DNA from: Bacteroidota bacterium
Lineage (GTDB): Bacteria > Bacteroidota > Bacteroidia > Flavobacteriales > Flavobacteriaceae
DNA: 64,000 nt
Assembly (NCBI GenBank): GCA_022562895.1
Contig: JADFOK010000013.1
Coordinates: 1 to 64,000 of the forward strand
Direction: 5' to 3'
Numbering within the stretch: the first letter of the stretch is position 1; every line of letters begins with the position of its first letter. Positions 1 through 8,153 of the stretch are shown here, piece by piece. The position numbers and the translations under genes were made by a program. The notes under the pieces were generated by a model. It ran no database searches. It was not told the DNA's origin and saw nothing but the letters and a program-made list of their open reading frames with translations.

Positions 1-228
1 TACGTGCACCCGCATCTGAGCGACGCCCAGGCGGCTTTGGAGCTGGCTACAAGCATGATTCAGTACGGGGCCGCAGAAGCGGTCAAAGAGGGAACGTCCG
101 GGGGGCTGTTAGGCAAGGTTCAGGCAAGGGCGCAAGGCGAAAGCGCACAAGTTTGTGCGGAGCAAGAAGTTCAGAGGAGCCACTCTAAAAATTCAGGATC
201 CTGTCCCACAAGCGATCCTATAATTTAG
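1..228 (+). other. GC-rich ORF fragment of foreign appearance
   Basis: The frame is open from the window edge to a stop at 226-228; a GTG at 4 is the first start-like codon. The first 40 or so codons are strongly GC-ending (the first 60 bases are about 60% GC), unlike the rest of the window, and the tail loses that bias. I recognise no family in the 74-residue product. It may be the end of a gene from another organism joined here by assembly, or a real transferred scrap. No function is proposed. Confidence 0.3.
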
Positions 229-264
229 CCAACCTAACTCAGTGGTAGAGCAGCGCATTCGCAA
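228..264 (+). pseudogene. tRNA-like 5' half, truncated
   Basis: The stretch lays out like the first half of a tRNA: acceptor strand GCCAACC (228-234), D-arm ACTC-loop-GAGC (237-251), anticodon 5' strand GCGCA (253-257) and a seven-base loop TTCGCAA (258-264). The bases after the loop (TACAA) do not pair with GCGCA, and no T-arm or 3' acceptor strand follows. The D-stem has one A-C mismatch. A TATAAT box lies just upstream at 219-224. It looks like a tRNA cut in the anticodon arm, coinciding with a change of base composition. Confidence 0.45.
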
Positions 265-316
265 TACAATTCACAAAAGCTCGACGGCCTTCTGCCCATG
301 TGCTACCTTTAACGTT

Positions 317-703
317 ATGCGAAAAATAAATATAGTTAATAATATCCCATATTTTGGAAGGTGTTTAGTCCCGGCATATATTTTTCTCGCCCTATGTATC
401 AGCATATTAAACTCCTGCGGCAAATCGGGGCCTCGCCGTTTACTTTATGTGGCTGTACCTGGCATTCGTAATTACGTTGAATACGGAGGTCACGGGGTTA
501 TTGTTTTTGACATAGACGATGGGCACCGTTTCGTAAAACGGATTCCGACAGGAAGCTTCGATGGGAAAGGGCACCCTATTAATGTAAAGGGCATATGTGC
601 CAGTGAAATAACGGACCGCCTTTATGTAAGCACAGTAAAGCATCTCATTTGCATTGACTTAAAAACAGACAAAATAATTTTAAAAATTTCATTAATAATA
701 TAG
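317..703 (+). pseudogene. Truncated lipoprotein, possible beta-propeller start
   Basis: From ATG 317 the product has a basic start, a hydrophobic segment and a lipobox-like LNSC, then a segment with the LLYVAVPG and LYVSTVKHLICIDL rhythm of YVTN or NHL type beta-propeller blades. The coherent protein stops at about nt 675, where the sequence becomes extremely AT-rich and the frame ends within a few codons. A whole propeller protein would be several times longer, so this is a 5' fragment. Base composition is intermediate between the GC-rich left edge and the AT-rich flank. The blade assignment rests on pattern only. Confidence 0.4.
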
Positions 704-836
704 AGAAAACTAAATTGGAGAATTATTTTAGTTTGATATTATCTATTTTAGATTTGGACTTTGAAGATAGAGAAAGTTTAATTATTGGTATAATTAATTT
801 TAAAAAGAAATTAAGAAGGACAAGACAAACCAATAT
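676..836. other. Very AT-rich segment between two broken genes
   Basis: This stretch has much lower GC than its neighbours and separates the broken lipoprotein from the broken GH92 gene. On the plus strand one frame stays open across it and on into the antisense of the GH92 gene, ending at the TAA around 865-867, but the product is low-complexity in Ile, Lys, Asn and Leu and has no recognised family. I see no inverted repeats or transposase remnant. It is best read as filler at a junction. Confidence 0.3.
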
Positions 837-1978
837 TCATCATATTTTGCCAGAAAAGTATTTATAAAATCGTTGGTACGTTCTTGTTCAATTATAGTAT
901 AGAGAGGGTGAGCAGCCCGGTAAGTGTCCCAAAGTGAAAAAACGGTGTAATATTCGAAATCGTTTGTTTGATGAATTTTCATATCCATTCCTCGGTACCG
1001 TCCATCAACATCTTGGTATAAATTAGGAGCCAACATGCTATGATAAAGTGATGTGTAAAAGTTGATCTTATAATCTTCATTTGTACTCTCGACAACAATT
1101 TTTTCCAGTTGTCTTTCCCAAGTTGCTTCGGCTTCTTGTTTAAGTTGATCAAAAGTTTTATTGCCTATTTCTTCTTCTAGATTTTTTTTAGCTCCACTTT
1201 CATCAACTGCCGAAATTCCTATTGAAACATAAACAGGGTCATTATTAGGATTAATAAATTGGTATCCTGCCATTCTAGTTCTTCGATCCGGCGTTCGATG
1301 AAAATGAGTTGGAATTTCCATGGGATGAGAAAATTTTATATAAAAATAAACACGTTGTTCTTCTGCCCAAGCCTTTGAATAACGATAGCCTTTTATTTCG
1401 TATTTTGAAATTTCACTTACTTTCATATCCAAGAACTGATCTCTATGCTCCAAATCAAGAATTAAAAACTGGTTTTCGGAGGAAGGATAGGTGTATTTGT
1501 GCATTCCTGCACGAAGAGTAGTAGTTAATTCAACTAAAATATTTGTAGAATCTAACCATACTTTGTAATAGCCCGGAGAAGCAGTTTCATTAACATGTGA
1601 AAAATGTGCACGATACCCTTTCTCACCATCAGCACCATTATTAAATAATATTTCATCGGTTGGCATAAGTAGAATATCACCATAATCACTTATACCCGTT
1701 CCACTTAAATGAGTATGAGAAAAACCATATATGTATTCGTCACTAAAGTGATACCCACTACAACCATCCCAACCCTCTAATCGGGTGTCTGGGCTTAATT
1801 GCATCATTCCAAAAGGCATTGAAACTCCCGGATAGGTATGACCATGACCTCCTGTGCCTATAAATGGGTTTACAAAACTAATAAGAGCTTTGTCTTTTTT
1901 TGCAGGGATTGCGGAATTATTAAAGGAACAACTTTGTAATGTGAGGGAAATTAAAAAGAAGAATATTATTCTTTGCAT
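800..1978 (-). pseudogene. Truncated GH92 family glycosidase (lipoprotein)
   Basis: GH92 enzymes are calcium-dependent exo-alpha-mannosidases, usually around 750 residues. Here the N-terminal part is well preserved: a lipoprotein signal with Cys17, then VNPFIGTGG, YPGVSMPFGM, GCSGYH and GFSHTHLSGTG, all hallmarks of the family. The similarity ends after the LAKYDE motif at about nt 836, where normal GH92 proteins continue with the GGxLPxWE and MIGYHS segments. A few unrelated residues and a stop follow, so the C-terminal catalytic half is missing. The break falls at the edge of the mosaic region, so a chimeric assembly or a rearrangement cut the gene. Confidence 0.8.
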
Positions 1979-2074
1979 ATTGATATAAAATTAGGAAAAG
2001 ATATTAAAACCACGTTAAAAAAGAGTGTTTTCTACTTAGATTTTATTAAACATAGTATATTTAAAATCTTTAGT

Positions 2075-3316
2075 ATGAAATCGATGACTTTCTGGATACT
2101 ATTTATTATCATTTATCTTCTTATAGATGTTTATGCTTTTCAAGCAGTAAAGACTTTAAGCAATAACTTATGGATTTATATTTTATATTTTGGAATATCA
2201 ATATTTGTATTGGTTTCCCTGGTTTATATTTTTAATTCGGGGGGTTCTTCAAGGATAATGTTGTCACCGCCCAGAAATTATATTTTTGGAGTGTTCCTTG
2301 TCATATTTCTTCCAAAACTTTTGATAATTATATTTATGTTTGGAGAAGATATTCTTAGAATATTTATTGGTCTGTTTTCAAAATTTTTATTGAGTGAGGG
2401 TAATTTTTACATGCCTTCCCGAAGAAAATTTGTGAGCACATTAGCTTTAGGGATAGCTGCTATTCCGTTTACTTCTTTAATCTACGGCATTTTTAAAGGA
2501 AGGTATAATTATAAAGTATTGAAGTATGAATTAGAATTTGATGATCTTCCCGACGCTTTTGATGGATATACCATTACTCAAATAAGTGATATCCATAGTG
2601 GAAGCTTCGATAATGTTGAAGAGATAACATATGCAGTAAATTTGGTGAATCAACAACAAAGCGATGTCATTCTTTTTACAGGAGATCTTGTAAATAATGT
2701 TGTTGAAGAAATGCGTGAATGGAAATCATTGTTTTCTACCTTAAAAGCTAAAGACGGAGTGTTTTCTATATTAGGGAATCACGATTATGGAGATTATATA
2801 CAATGGGAAAGTAAGGAAGAAAAAAATAAGAACCTTTCAGATTTAATAAAATTACAAGCCGATATGGGATGGGATTTGTTACTGAATGAACATCGCTTTA
2901 TAGAAAAAAATAATGACCGAATTGTTCTAATTGGTGTTGAAAATTGGGGAGAAGGGAGATTTAAAAAAGCAGGAGATTTAGATAAAGCCTGTCAAGGGAT
3001 TACCCTTAATGATTTTAAAATATTAATGAGCCATGATCCTTCGCATTGGAAGGCACAAATAAAGATGGATGACCGTAATTTTCAGCTTACACTAAGTGGG
3101 CATACACACGGGATGCAATTTGGAATTGAAATTCCGGGATGGATAAAGTGGAGTCCGATAAAACATAGGTATGAAAATTGGGCTGGAATATATAAGGAGT
3201 TCGGGAGATATCTTAATGTGAATCGAGGATTAGGGTTCATTGGTTACCCCGGACGCGTAGGGATCTGGCCTGAAATAACCGTTATAAAACTTAAAAAACG
3301 AACCTATATCTCGTAA
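2075..3316 (+). CDS. Membrane-anchored metallophosphoesterase (YkuE/YaeI-like)
   Basis: A calcineurin-like phosphoesterase with several N-terminal membrane segments. Metal-binding motifs are in order: SDIHSG (about residue 171), GDLVNN (203), GNHDYGD (233) and GHTHGMQFG (341). Between the membrane helices and the catalytic domain lies SRRKFVSTLALG followed by a hydrophobic stretch, a twin-arginine-like motif in an internal position. I chose ATG 2075, which begins just before the first helix; the frame is open further upstream from a TTG at 1973 that overlaps the GH92 start and is less likely. Relatives such as YkuE act on the outside of the cytoplasmic membrane, some on UDP-sugar or lipid precursors; the substrate here is unknown. 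Confidence 0.8.
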   Translation: MKSMTFWILFIIIYLLIDVYAFQAVKTLSNNLWIYILYFGISIFVLVSLVYIFNSGGSSRIMLSPPRNYIFGVFLVIFLPKLLIIIFMFGEDILRIFIGLFSKFLLSEGNFYMPSRRKFVSTLALGIAAIPFTSLIYGIFKGRYNYKVLKYELEFDDLPDAFDGYTITQISDIHSGSFDNVEEITYAVNLVNQQQSDVILFTGDLVNNVVEEMREWKSLFSTLKAKDGVFSILGNHDYGDYIQWESKEEKNKNLSDLIKLQADMGWDLLLNEHRFIEKNNDRIVLIGVENWGEGRFKKAGDLDKACQGITLNDFKILMSHDPSHWKAQIKMDDRNFQLTLSGHTHGMQFGIEIPGWIKWSPIKHRYENWAGIYKEFGRYLNVNRGLGFIGYPGRVGIWPEITVIKLKKRTYIS

Positions 3317-3371
3317 TTGCTTGGAAATGCTATATTTGTAGTTCAATTATTTACTAAATACATTAGAAAAC

Positions 3372-3668
3372 ATGTCGAAATTTGGAGAATTAATTGAAAC
3401 TCAAGTGCCAGTACTTTTGGATTTTTATGCTGAATGGGACGAAGCCTGTAAAGGGATGCATCCTGTATTGAGGGATGTAGCAGCTGCCTTGGGTGACAAA
3501 GCACGAGTGATTAAAATTGACGTTGATAAAAACAAAGAACTTTCTGAAGCACTTCGGGTTAAAGGATTACCAACCTTAATGATCTACAAAAAAGGTGAAA
3601 TGAAGTGGCGTCAAAGCGGTGAACAGGATGCCAATACTCTTATTGGACTGGTTAAAGAATATGTTTAA
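3372..3668 (+). CDS. Thioredoxin-family protein with a one-cysteine active site
   Basis: This 98-residue single-domain thioredoxin fold keeps the FYAEW lead-in and the GLPT cis-proline loop, but the usual W-C-G-P-C-K site reads W-D-E-A-C-K (residues 22-27), so the N-terminal nucleophilic cysteine is replaced by Asp and only Cys26 remains. It therefore cannot work as a normal dithiol reductase. It could be monothiol, a chaperone, or a partner of another protein. There is no signal peptide, so it should be cytoplasmic. A TATATTTG element at 3331-3338 may be its promoter. The downstream neighbour is convergent. Confidence 0.85.
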   Translation: MSKFGELIETQVPVLLDFYAEWDEACKGMHPVLRDVAAALGDKARVIKIDVDKNKELSEALRVKGLPTLMIYKKGEMKWRQSGEQDANTLIGLVKEYV

Positions 3669-3686
3669 ATCCTTGTTTGCGATAAA

Positions 3687-4361
3687 CTAATCAATTGCCT
3701 TGCAATCAAAACCCTTCTCTTTTATATAATCCAATACTTTTGGAAGAAGATATTTAAGTTTTTTTTGAGCTTTTAGGCTGTCATGAAATAATATAATACT
3801 ACCTGATTGTATATATTTTAGTATATTCTGAAGACTTTTTTCTTTTGATACTTGAATATCAAAATCGGCACTTAATATATCCCACATAACTATTTTATAC
3901 CCTTTTTGCTGAAGTATTTTAGATTGTTTTGATGTGATTTTTCCGTAAGGTGGACGAAATAAAAGTGAGTTGTGATCCCTATAGTTATTGTAAGTGAGTT
4001 TTGAATAATCATACTTAAATTGCTTCAACACCTTTTCAAATAAAAAGCAATTATTAATATAGGTCTCTGTATTTGTTTTCCATCCGTTGAGGTGATTAAA
4101 AGTATGGTTACCTACAGTATGTCCTTCAGAAATGATTTTTTCAAAAACCATAGGATTTTTTTGAATATTGTTACCTATGCAAAAAAATGTTCCCTTGGCA
4201 TTGTATTTTTTTAATTGGTCTAAGACCCAAGAAGTGATCTCTGTTATGGGTCCATCATCAAACGTTAGGAAAACACTATTTTTATTATGAGGTAATGACC
4301 ATACTCGTTTTGGAAAAATCTGTTGTACAAACTTGGGTGTTTTTACCAGATAGGGTATCAC
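3687..4361 (-). CDS. Polysaccharide deacetylase (NodB homology domain)
   Basis: A carbohydrate esterase family 4 type deacetylase, which removes N-acetyl groups from amino-sugar polymers in a metal-dependent way. Visible motifs are TFDDGP (33-38, catalytic Asp and metal Asp), NHTFNH (85-90, metal histidines), RPPYG (136-140) and LFHDS (191-195). The protein is 224 residues, close to a bare catalytic domain, with no clear signal peptide. It lies 6 bases downstream of the DUF2723 gene on the same strand, so the two are probably co-transcribed and may share a role in envelope glycans; the substrate is not evident. Confidence 0.88.
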   Translation of the reverse strand: MIPYLVKTPKFVQQIFPKRVWSLPHNKNSVFLTFDDGPITEITSWVLDQLKKYNAKGTFFCIGNNIQKNPMVFEKIISEGHTVGNHTFNHLNGWKTNTETYINNCFLFEKVLKQFKYDYSKLTYNNYRDHNSLLFRPPYGKITSKQSKILQQKGYKIVMWDILSADFDIQVSKEKSLQNILKYIQSGSIILFHDSLKAQKKLKYLLPKVLDYIKEKGFDCKAID

Positions 4362-4367
4362 AATATA

Positions 4368-7300
4368 TTATTTAACGGAATCTTCTTTAAGTTGTTGAAG
4401 AGTGTCAAATGGATTTTCAATGGAATCATCTTGTGGAAGATCATTATCTAGAACCATACCTTCATCTTCAGAATAAAAATAACGGAAAAGTTTTAAATAT
4501 CCATTGAATTTATCGGCTTCTTTACGAGCATACTCCTCTTTATCCATCACTACCAAAATATCTATTAAGCTACGGTAGCGTCCCATATCGCTAAAAATTT
4601 CATCGGCAATGACTTCTTGACGATGTAATTTCAGGCCACTATAATACATAAGGTGTTCTTGATATTGTTTTACTACATCCTGGTACACTTCTCTGGCTTT
4701 TTCCGGCTTGTCTATATCATAATAACCCAAAACAAACGGCTCTAATAAGGAATAAAACTCAAATTTGTCGACGGGCATTTTTTCCATAGCTAAATCCAGA
4801 ATTGTCTCAGCCTTTTCATTATTACCTTCTTCAATTAATGCATCGGCAAGGCGAGCTAAGTTACTTCGGTAGGTAATACCATTTCTTCTGGTTTCTACAT
4901 CATGATAGATCTTAGGATCACCACTATTTCCCCAATCCCATTTCATGACGATGTCATACATTTTATCACTATCAATTCTTCCCATATCAAAAGGATTGCT
5001 TCGGTCTATTGGGGTTCGGATGGGGACTAACTTATAAACTACACCATCCAATTGCAGGTAGTCCTTCATCCAGAGGTAATCGTCTTCTCCAAAAGCACCA
5101 CCACTAAAATATATTGGGCGTTCCCAATTATTATTAGCTATAACATCGAGCATTAGCAAACGGTTTTTATAAATGATATTACCCTTAAATTTTATATCGA
5201 TATAGGGAACAATTTTATCTGCATCTTTTTCATCAACAATACCATTTCGTAATACGGCTTCTTTATCAACAGGAATTCTAATTATTTTAGAGGGAAAGGT
5301 GTTTGCAAACTGCCCACTTTCCAATTCTACTTTGGTCTTGGGACTGTTATCGGCAACCCAATTCATCCATGTATTAATATCTATAGTATCTTTTATGGTT
5401 TGTTGAAAGAAAATAAAATCGCGGGAACCATATTTATAATCATTATGAGTAAGCTGAGAAGGGATAGGGTCACTGGTATAAGCTTTCTTTTTCATATCGT
5501 CTATATACCAATCTGTTTGAAAAAGACTGGTATTTACAACTCTAACATCTTGCCTATACCCTTCTATACCCTGGGCATACCATAAGGCAAATGTATCGTT
5601 ATCCCCTATAGTAAAAATAATGGCGTTTTCATCACAGGAATCCAAATACATTTTTGCCATAGATTGTGCAGTATATCGGTTAGAACGGTCGTGATCATCC
5701 CAATTCTGTGATGCTAAAAGCAAGGGTACAGCCAGTGCCGTAACGGTAAGAACTATTGGTATGGCGATTTTGGGTTTTATATATTCCTTTACTACTTCGT
5801 ATAAGGCGTATACTCCAAAACCTATCCACATGGCAAAAACATAAAATGATCCTATCAATGCGTAATCTCGTTCTCTGGGTTCAAAGGGTCTTTCATTGAG
5901 ATATACTTTCAATGCTAAACCTGTAAAAAGGAAAAAAACAAGAAGTATCCAAAAGCTTTTAGAATCGTTTTTAAAATGAAAAACCAATCCTAATATTCCT
6001 AAAAGAAACGGAAGTAGATAGTAGTTATTTCTAGCCTTATTATTCAATGCATCACTAGGCAAATTATCTTGAGAGCCTAAACGAATGTTGTCAATAAATG
6101 AGATACCTGTAATCCAGTTTCCATGTAAGTTTGTTAGCTGGCCTTGTTTGTCGTCCTGCCTACCACTAAAATTCCACATAAAATACCGCCAATACATATA
6201 CCCAAACTGGTACTCGAACATAAATGAAACGTTTTTCCAAAGGGAAGGTTTTTCTATATCCAGAAACTGATAAGTATCTTTTAAGAAATTATTATAGTCT
6301 TCACTATCGATTTGCCCTTTGTTAAAAAGCTCCTTAAATTTATTAACTTCTTCTACCAAACTTTCTTCTCCTCTATATTCTCTTTTTATAGTAAACTCTA
6401 GGCCATTAGTGAATTCCAGATAATTTGCATTGTGTTCAATACTCCACATTCTTGGAAAAAAGGCTTTTTGTTTATCCTCAGTATTTTGGGAGGCATTTTT
6501 AAAATCATTAACAATTACATATTTACCTAATTTCTCATTTTTTTCGTATTTGGGTTTGTCATCCTTATAAGGATTGGTCGGGTCGAGACCGGCATAGGTT
6601 TCGGTAAAAAGAGGACCATAAAATAAATGTGTTTCCGGATATTGTTCCCGGTTGTAATATGCTAAAAGTTCACGCGCATTGTTGGGATTATTTTCATTGA
6701 TTACCGTTCCGGCATTAGCGCGAATAGGAAGCATTATCCAACTTGAAAACCCTATAAAAATAAACAATATGCACAGTAAAAGTGTATTGAGTTGAACATA
6801 ACTTTTACTTCGGGTATACCTTAATAAATAATAAAAAATAGCAATAAAAATTAATCCTGCTATGATAGTTCCTGAATTAAATGGAAGCCCAATACTGTTG
6901 ACAAAAAATAATTCCGAAGCACTAAAAAACTTTAATGTCATTGGTAGTAATAGTTTGAATATAAACAGTAATATGGCAACCATAACTATATTTGCTATTA
7001 TAAAATTTTTGACAGTTACTTTTTTATAATTCTTGAAAAAATACAAGAATCCCATGGCAGGGATAGTAAGCAATCCTAAGAAATGAACCCCAAATGAAAG
7101 ACCTATGACAAAGGCAATAAGTATTACCCATCTATTACCCCTTGAGGTATTCATATCCCGCTCCCATCGAAGTGCTAAATAAAACAATAACGACATAATA
7201 AAAGCAGCCATAGCGTACACTTCTGCTTCTACTGCGTTAAACCAAAAACTATCTGTAAAGGTAAATGCTAATGCCCCTACAGCCGCACTTCCCAGGATGG

Positions 7301-7658
7301 CAATAAAATTGTCTTTTGACACCTCTTTATATTTAGAGACTATATTATTTAGTAAAATAGTTAGAGACCAAAACATAAATAATATAGTAAATGCACTGGC
7401 AAAAACAGACATTAAATTAATTGTAAGAGCAATATTGGAAGCTCCCATTGCAAAAATTGAAAAAAATGCTCCAAGAAGTTGATATAGTGGTGCTCCAGGA
7501 GGGTGGCCAACTTCAAGATTACTGGAAGTAGTTATATATTCTCCGGCATCCCAAAAACTAGCTGTGGGTTCTACAGTAAGCCAATAAGTAATTAATGCGA
7601 CCGTAAAAACAAGCCATCCTAAAATAGCATTCCATTTTTTAAAGTTGAAAGAACCCAT
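4368..7658 (-). CDS. DUF2723 multi-pass membrane protein (putative protein O-glycosyltransferase)
   Basis: A 1096-residue protein with a long N-terminal half of about a dozen membrane helices, a large soluble middle and a helical, TPR-like C-terminal region ending in an acidic tail. The N-terminus has SFWDAGEYI (34-42) and GHPPGAP, the acidic-motif loop shared by PMT-type, GT-C fold glycosyltransferases. Such proteins use lipid-linked sugars on the outer face of the membrane. Flavobacteria O-glycosylate exported proteins, so this is a candidate enzyme, but that is inference. Its own start is clear (ATG at 7656-7658). It heads a two-gene unit with the deacetylase. Confidence 0.8.
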   Translation of the reverse strand: MGSFNFKKWNAILGWLVFTVALITYWLTVEPTASFWDAGEYITTSSNLEVGHPPGAPLYQLLGAFFSIFAMGASNIALTINLMSVFASAFTILFMFWSLTILLNNIVSKYKEVSKDNFIAILGSAAVGALAFTFTDSFWFNAVEAEVYAMAAFIMSLLFYLALRWERDMNTSRGNRWVILIAFVIGLSFGVHFLGLLTIPAMGFLYFFKNYKKVTVKNFIIANIVMVAILLFIFKLLLPMTLKFFSASELFFVNSIGLPFNSGTIIAGLIFIAIFYYLLRYTRSKSYVQLNTLLLCILFIFIGFSSWIMLPIRANAGTVINENNPNNARELLAYYNREQYPETHLFYGPLFTETYAGLDPTNPYKDDKPKYEKNEKLGKYVIVNDFKNASQNTEDKQKAFFPRMWSIEHNANYLEFTNGLEFTIKREYRGEESLVEEVNKFKELFNKGQIDSEDYNNFLKDTYQFLDIEKPSLWKNVSFMFEYQFGYMYWRYFMWNFSGRQDDKQGQLTNLHGNWITGISFIDNIRLGSQDNLPSDALNNKARNNYYLLPFLLGILGLVFHFKNDSKSFWILLVFFLFTGLALKVYLNERPFEPRERDYALIGSFYVFAMWIGFGVYALYEVVKEYIKPKIAIPIVLTVTALAVPLLLASQNWDDHDRSNRYTAQSMAKMYLDSCDENAIIFTIGDNDTFALWYAQGIEGYRQDVRVVNTSLFQTDWYIDDMKKKAYTSDPIPSQLTHNDYKYGSRDFIFFQQTIKDTIDINTWMNWVADNSPKTKVELESGQFANTFPSKIIRIPVDKEAVLRNGIVDEKDADKIVPYIDIKFKGNIIYKNRLLMLDVIANNNWERPIYFSGGAFGEDDYLWMKDYLQLDGVVYKLVPIRTPIDRSNPFDMGRIDSDKMYDIVMKWDWGNSGDPKIYHDVETRRNGITYRSNLARLADALIEEGNNEKAETILDLAMEKMPVDKFEFYSLLEPFVLGYYDIDKPEKAREVYQDVVKQYQEHLMYYSGLKLHRQEVIADEIFSDMGRYRSLIDILVVMDKEEYARKEADKFNGYLKLFRYFYSEDEGMVLDNDLPQDDSIENPFDTLQQLKEDSVK

Positions 7659-7805
7659 ACATATTTACAATTTTGAATGAGACGAAATTACTAATAATAT
7701 ATATAGTCCCAAGTTAAAAAACATCTAACGTATTTGAAGAGTTGATATTTTCTAATTCTAAGTCTTGATTATAATATAGTGAATCTAATTTTTTATATAA
7801 AAATG

Positions 7806-7836
7806 TTTGTACAAGCCAAAGTTTGTTTTAAATTTG
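7806..7836 (+). promoter_or_regulatory. Flavobacterial-type promoter for the tRNA-Gln locus
   Basis: TTG at 7807-7809 and TAAATTTG at 7829-7836, separated by 19 bases, match the Bacteroidota TTG / TAnnTTTG consensus. It lies just upstream of the broken tRNA copy and would transcribe through it into the intact tRNA-Gln. Confidence 0.65.
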
Positions 7837-7867
7837 CACCCGCATTAAGGGTAATGGCCTATGGTGT

Positions 7868-7885
7868 TCCCGATAGCTATCGGGA
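7868..7885. repeat. 18-bp perfect palindrome (TCCCGATAGCTATCGGGA)
   Basis: The sequence equals its own reverse complement over all 18 bases. It sits inside the D-loop of the broken tRNA-Gln copy. Its resemblance to the short palindromic repeats scattered between genes in other flavobacterial genomes is from memory; I saw no second copy in this window. Confidence 0.8.
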
Positions 7886-7895
7886 TGGCAACACG

Positions 7896-7915
7896 CCTGC
7901 CTGCCGGTAGGCAGG
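7896..7915. repeat. 20-bp near-perfect palindrome
   Basis: CCTGCCT and AGGCAGG form 7-bp arms around GCCGGT; only the symmetric pair next to the central CCGG departs from perfect symmetry, and it would be a G-T wobble in RNA. It is inserted cleanly between the D-arm and the anticodon stem of the broken tRNA-Gln copy. No second copy was seen in this window. Confidence 0.8.
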
Positions 7916-7980
7916 TCTGGTTAAAATCAGGCTAAAAAAATAAAGTTTTAGGTATAAACTTTAAATTACCTGATAATTAT

Positions 7981-8053
7981 TGGCCTATGGTGTAACTGGC
8001 AACACGTCTGGTTTTGGTCCAGAAGAGTCTAGGTTCGAGCCCTAGTAGGCCAA
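7981..8053 (+). tRNA. tRNA-Gln (anticodon TTG)
   Basis: A complete cloverleaf: acceptor TGGCCTA (7981-7987) pairs with TAGGCCA (8046-8052), discriminator A at 8053; D-stem GTGT/ACAC; anticodon stem TCTGG/CCAGA around loop TTTTGGT with anticodon TTG, which reads CAA; T-arm with GGTTCGAGCCC. CCA is not encoded. A strong terminator follows 15 bases later. Confidence 0.96.
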
Positions 8054-8067
8054 CAGTTAAAACTAGG

Positions 8068-8106
8068 AAACCCCATAAACATTATGTTTATGGGGTTTAG
8101 TTTTTT
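8068..8106 (+). terminator. Rho-independent terminator after tRNA-Gln
   Basis: The perfect inverted repeat AAACCCCATAAAC / GTTTATGGGGTTT (8068-8080 and 8086-8098) around a 5-base loop is followed after AG by six T. It ends the tRNA transcript. Confidence 0.9.
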
Positions 8107-8153
8107 ATAGCACCCCTATCTGCACCCTTAAAACGGAATTTGTTAATAATATT

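Larger units (their letters stand above)
7855..7922 (+). pseudogene. tRNA-Gln 5' half interrupted by two palindromes
   Basis: Remove two palindromic blocks and the remainder matches the intact tRNA-Gln at 7981: acceptor and D-arm start TGGCCTATGGTGT (7855-7867), D-loop and stem TGGCAACACG (7886-7895) and anticodon-stem TCTGGTT (7916-7922). The first palindrome sits in the D-loop, replacing AAC; the second is a clean insertion just before the anticodon stem. The 3' half is absent. It lies closest to the shared promoter, so it probably was the first of a tandem tRNA pair that was destroyed. Confidence 0.8.

Noticed and set aside
231..320. Possible integron attC site (ACCTAAC near 232 and CGTTATGC near 314)
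   Set aside because: The two ends are not inverted repeats of each other, no paired inner arms are seen, and no integrase or cassette array is near. The tRNA-half explanation fits 228-264 better.
688..867. An open plus-strand frame whose product weakly recalls a GRIP-type C-terminus
   Set aside because: The product is short and of low complexity, and its last part is simply the antisense of the GH92 gene. The resemblance is a few scattered residues and would not survive a profile search.
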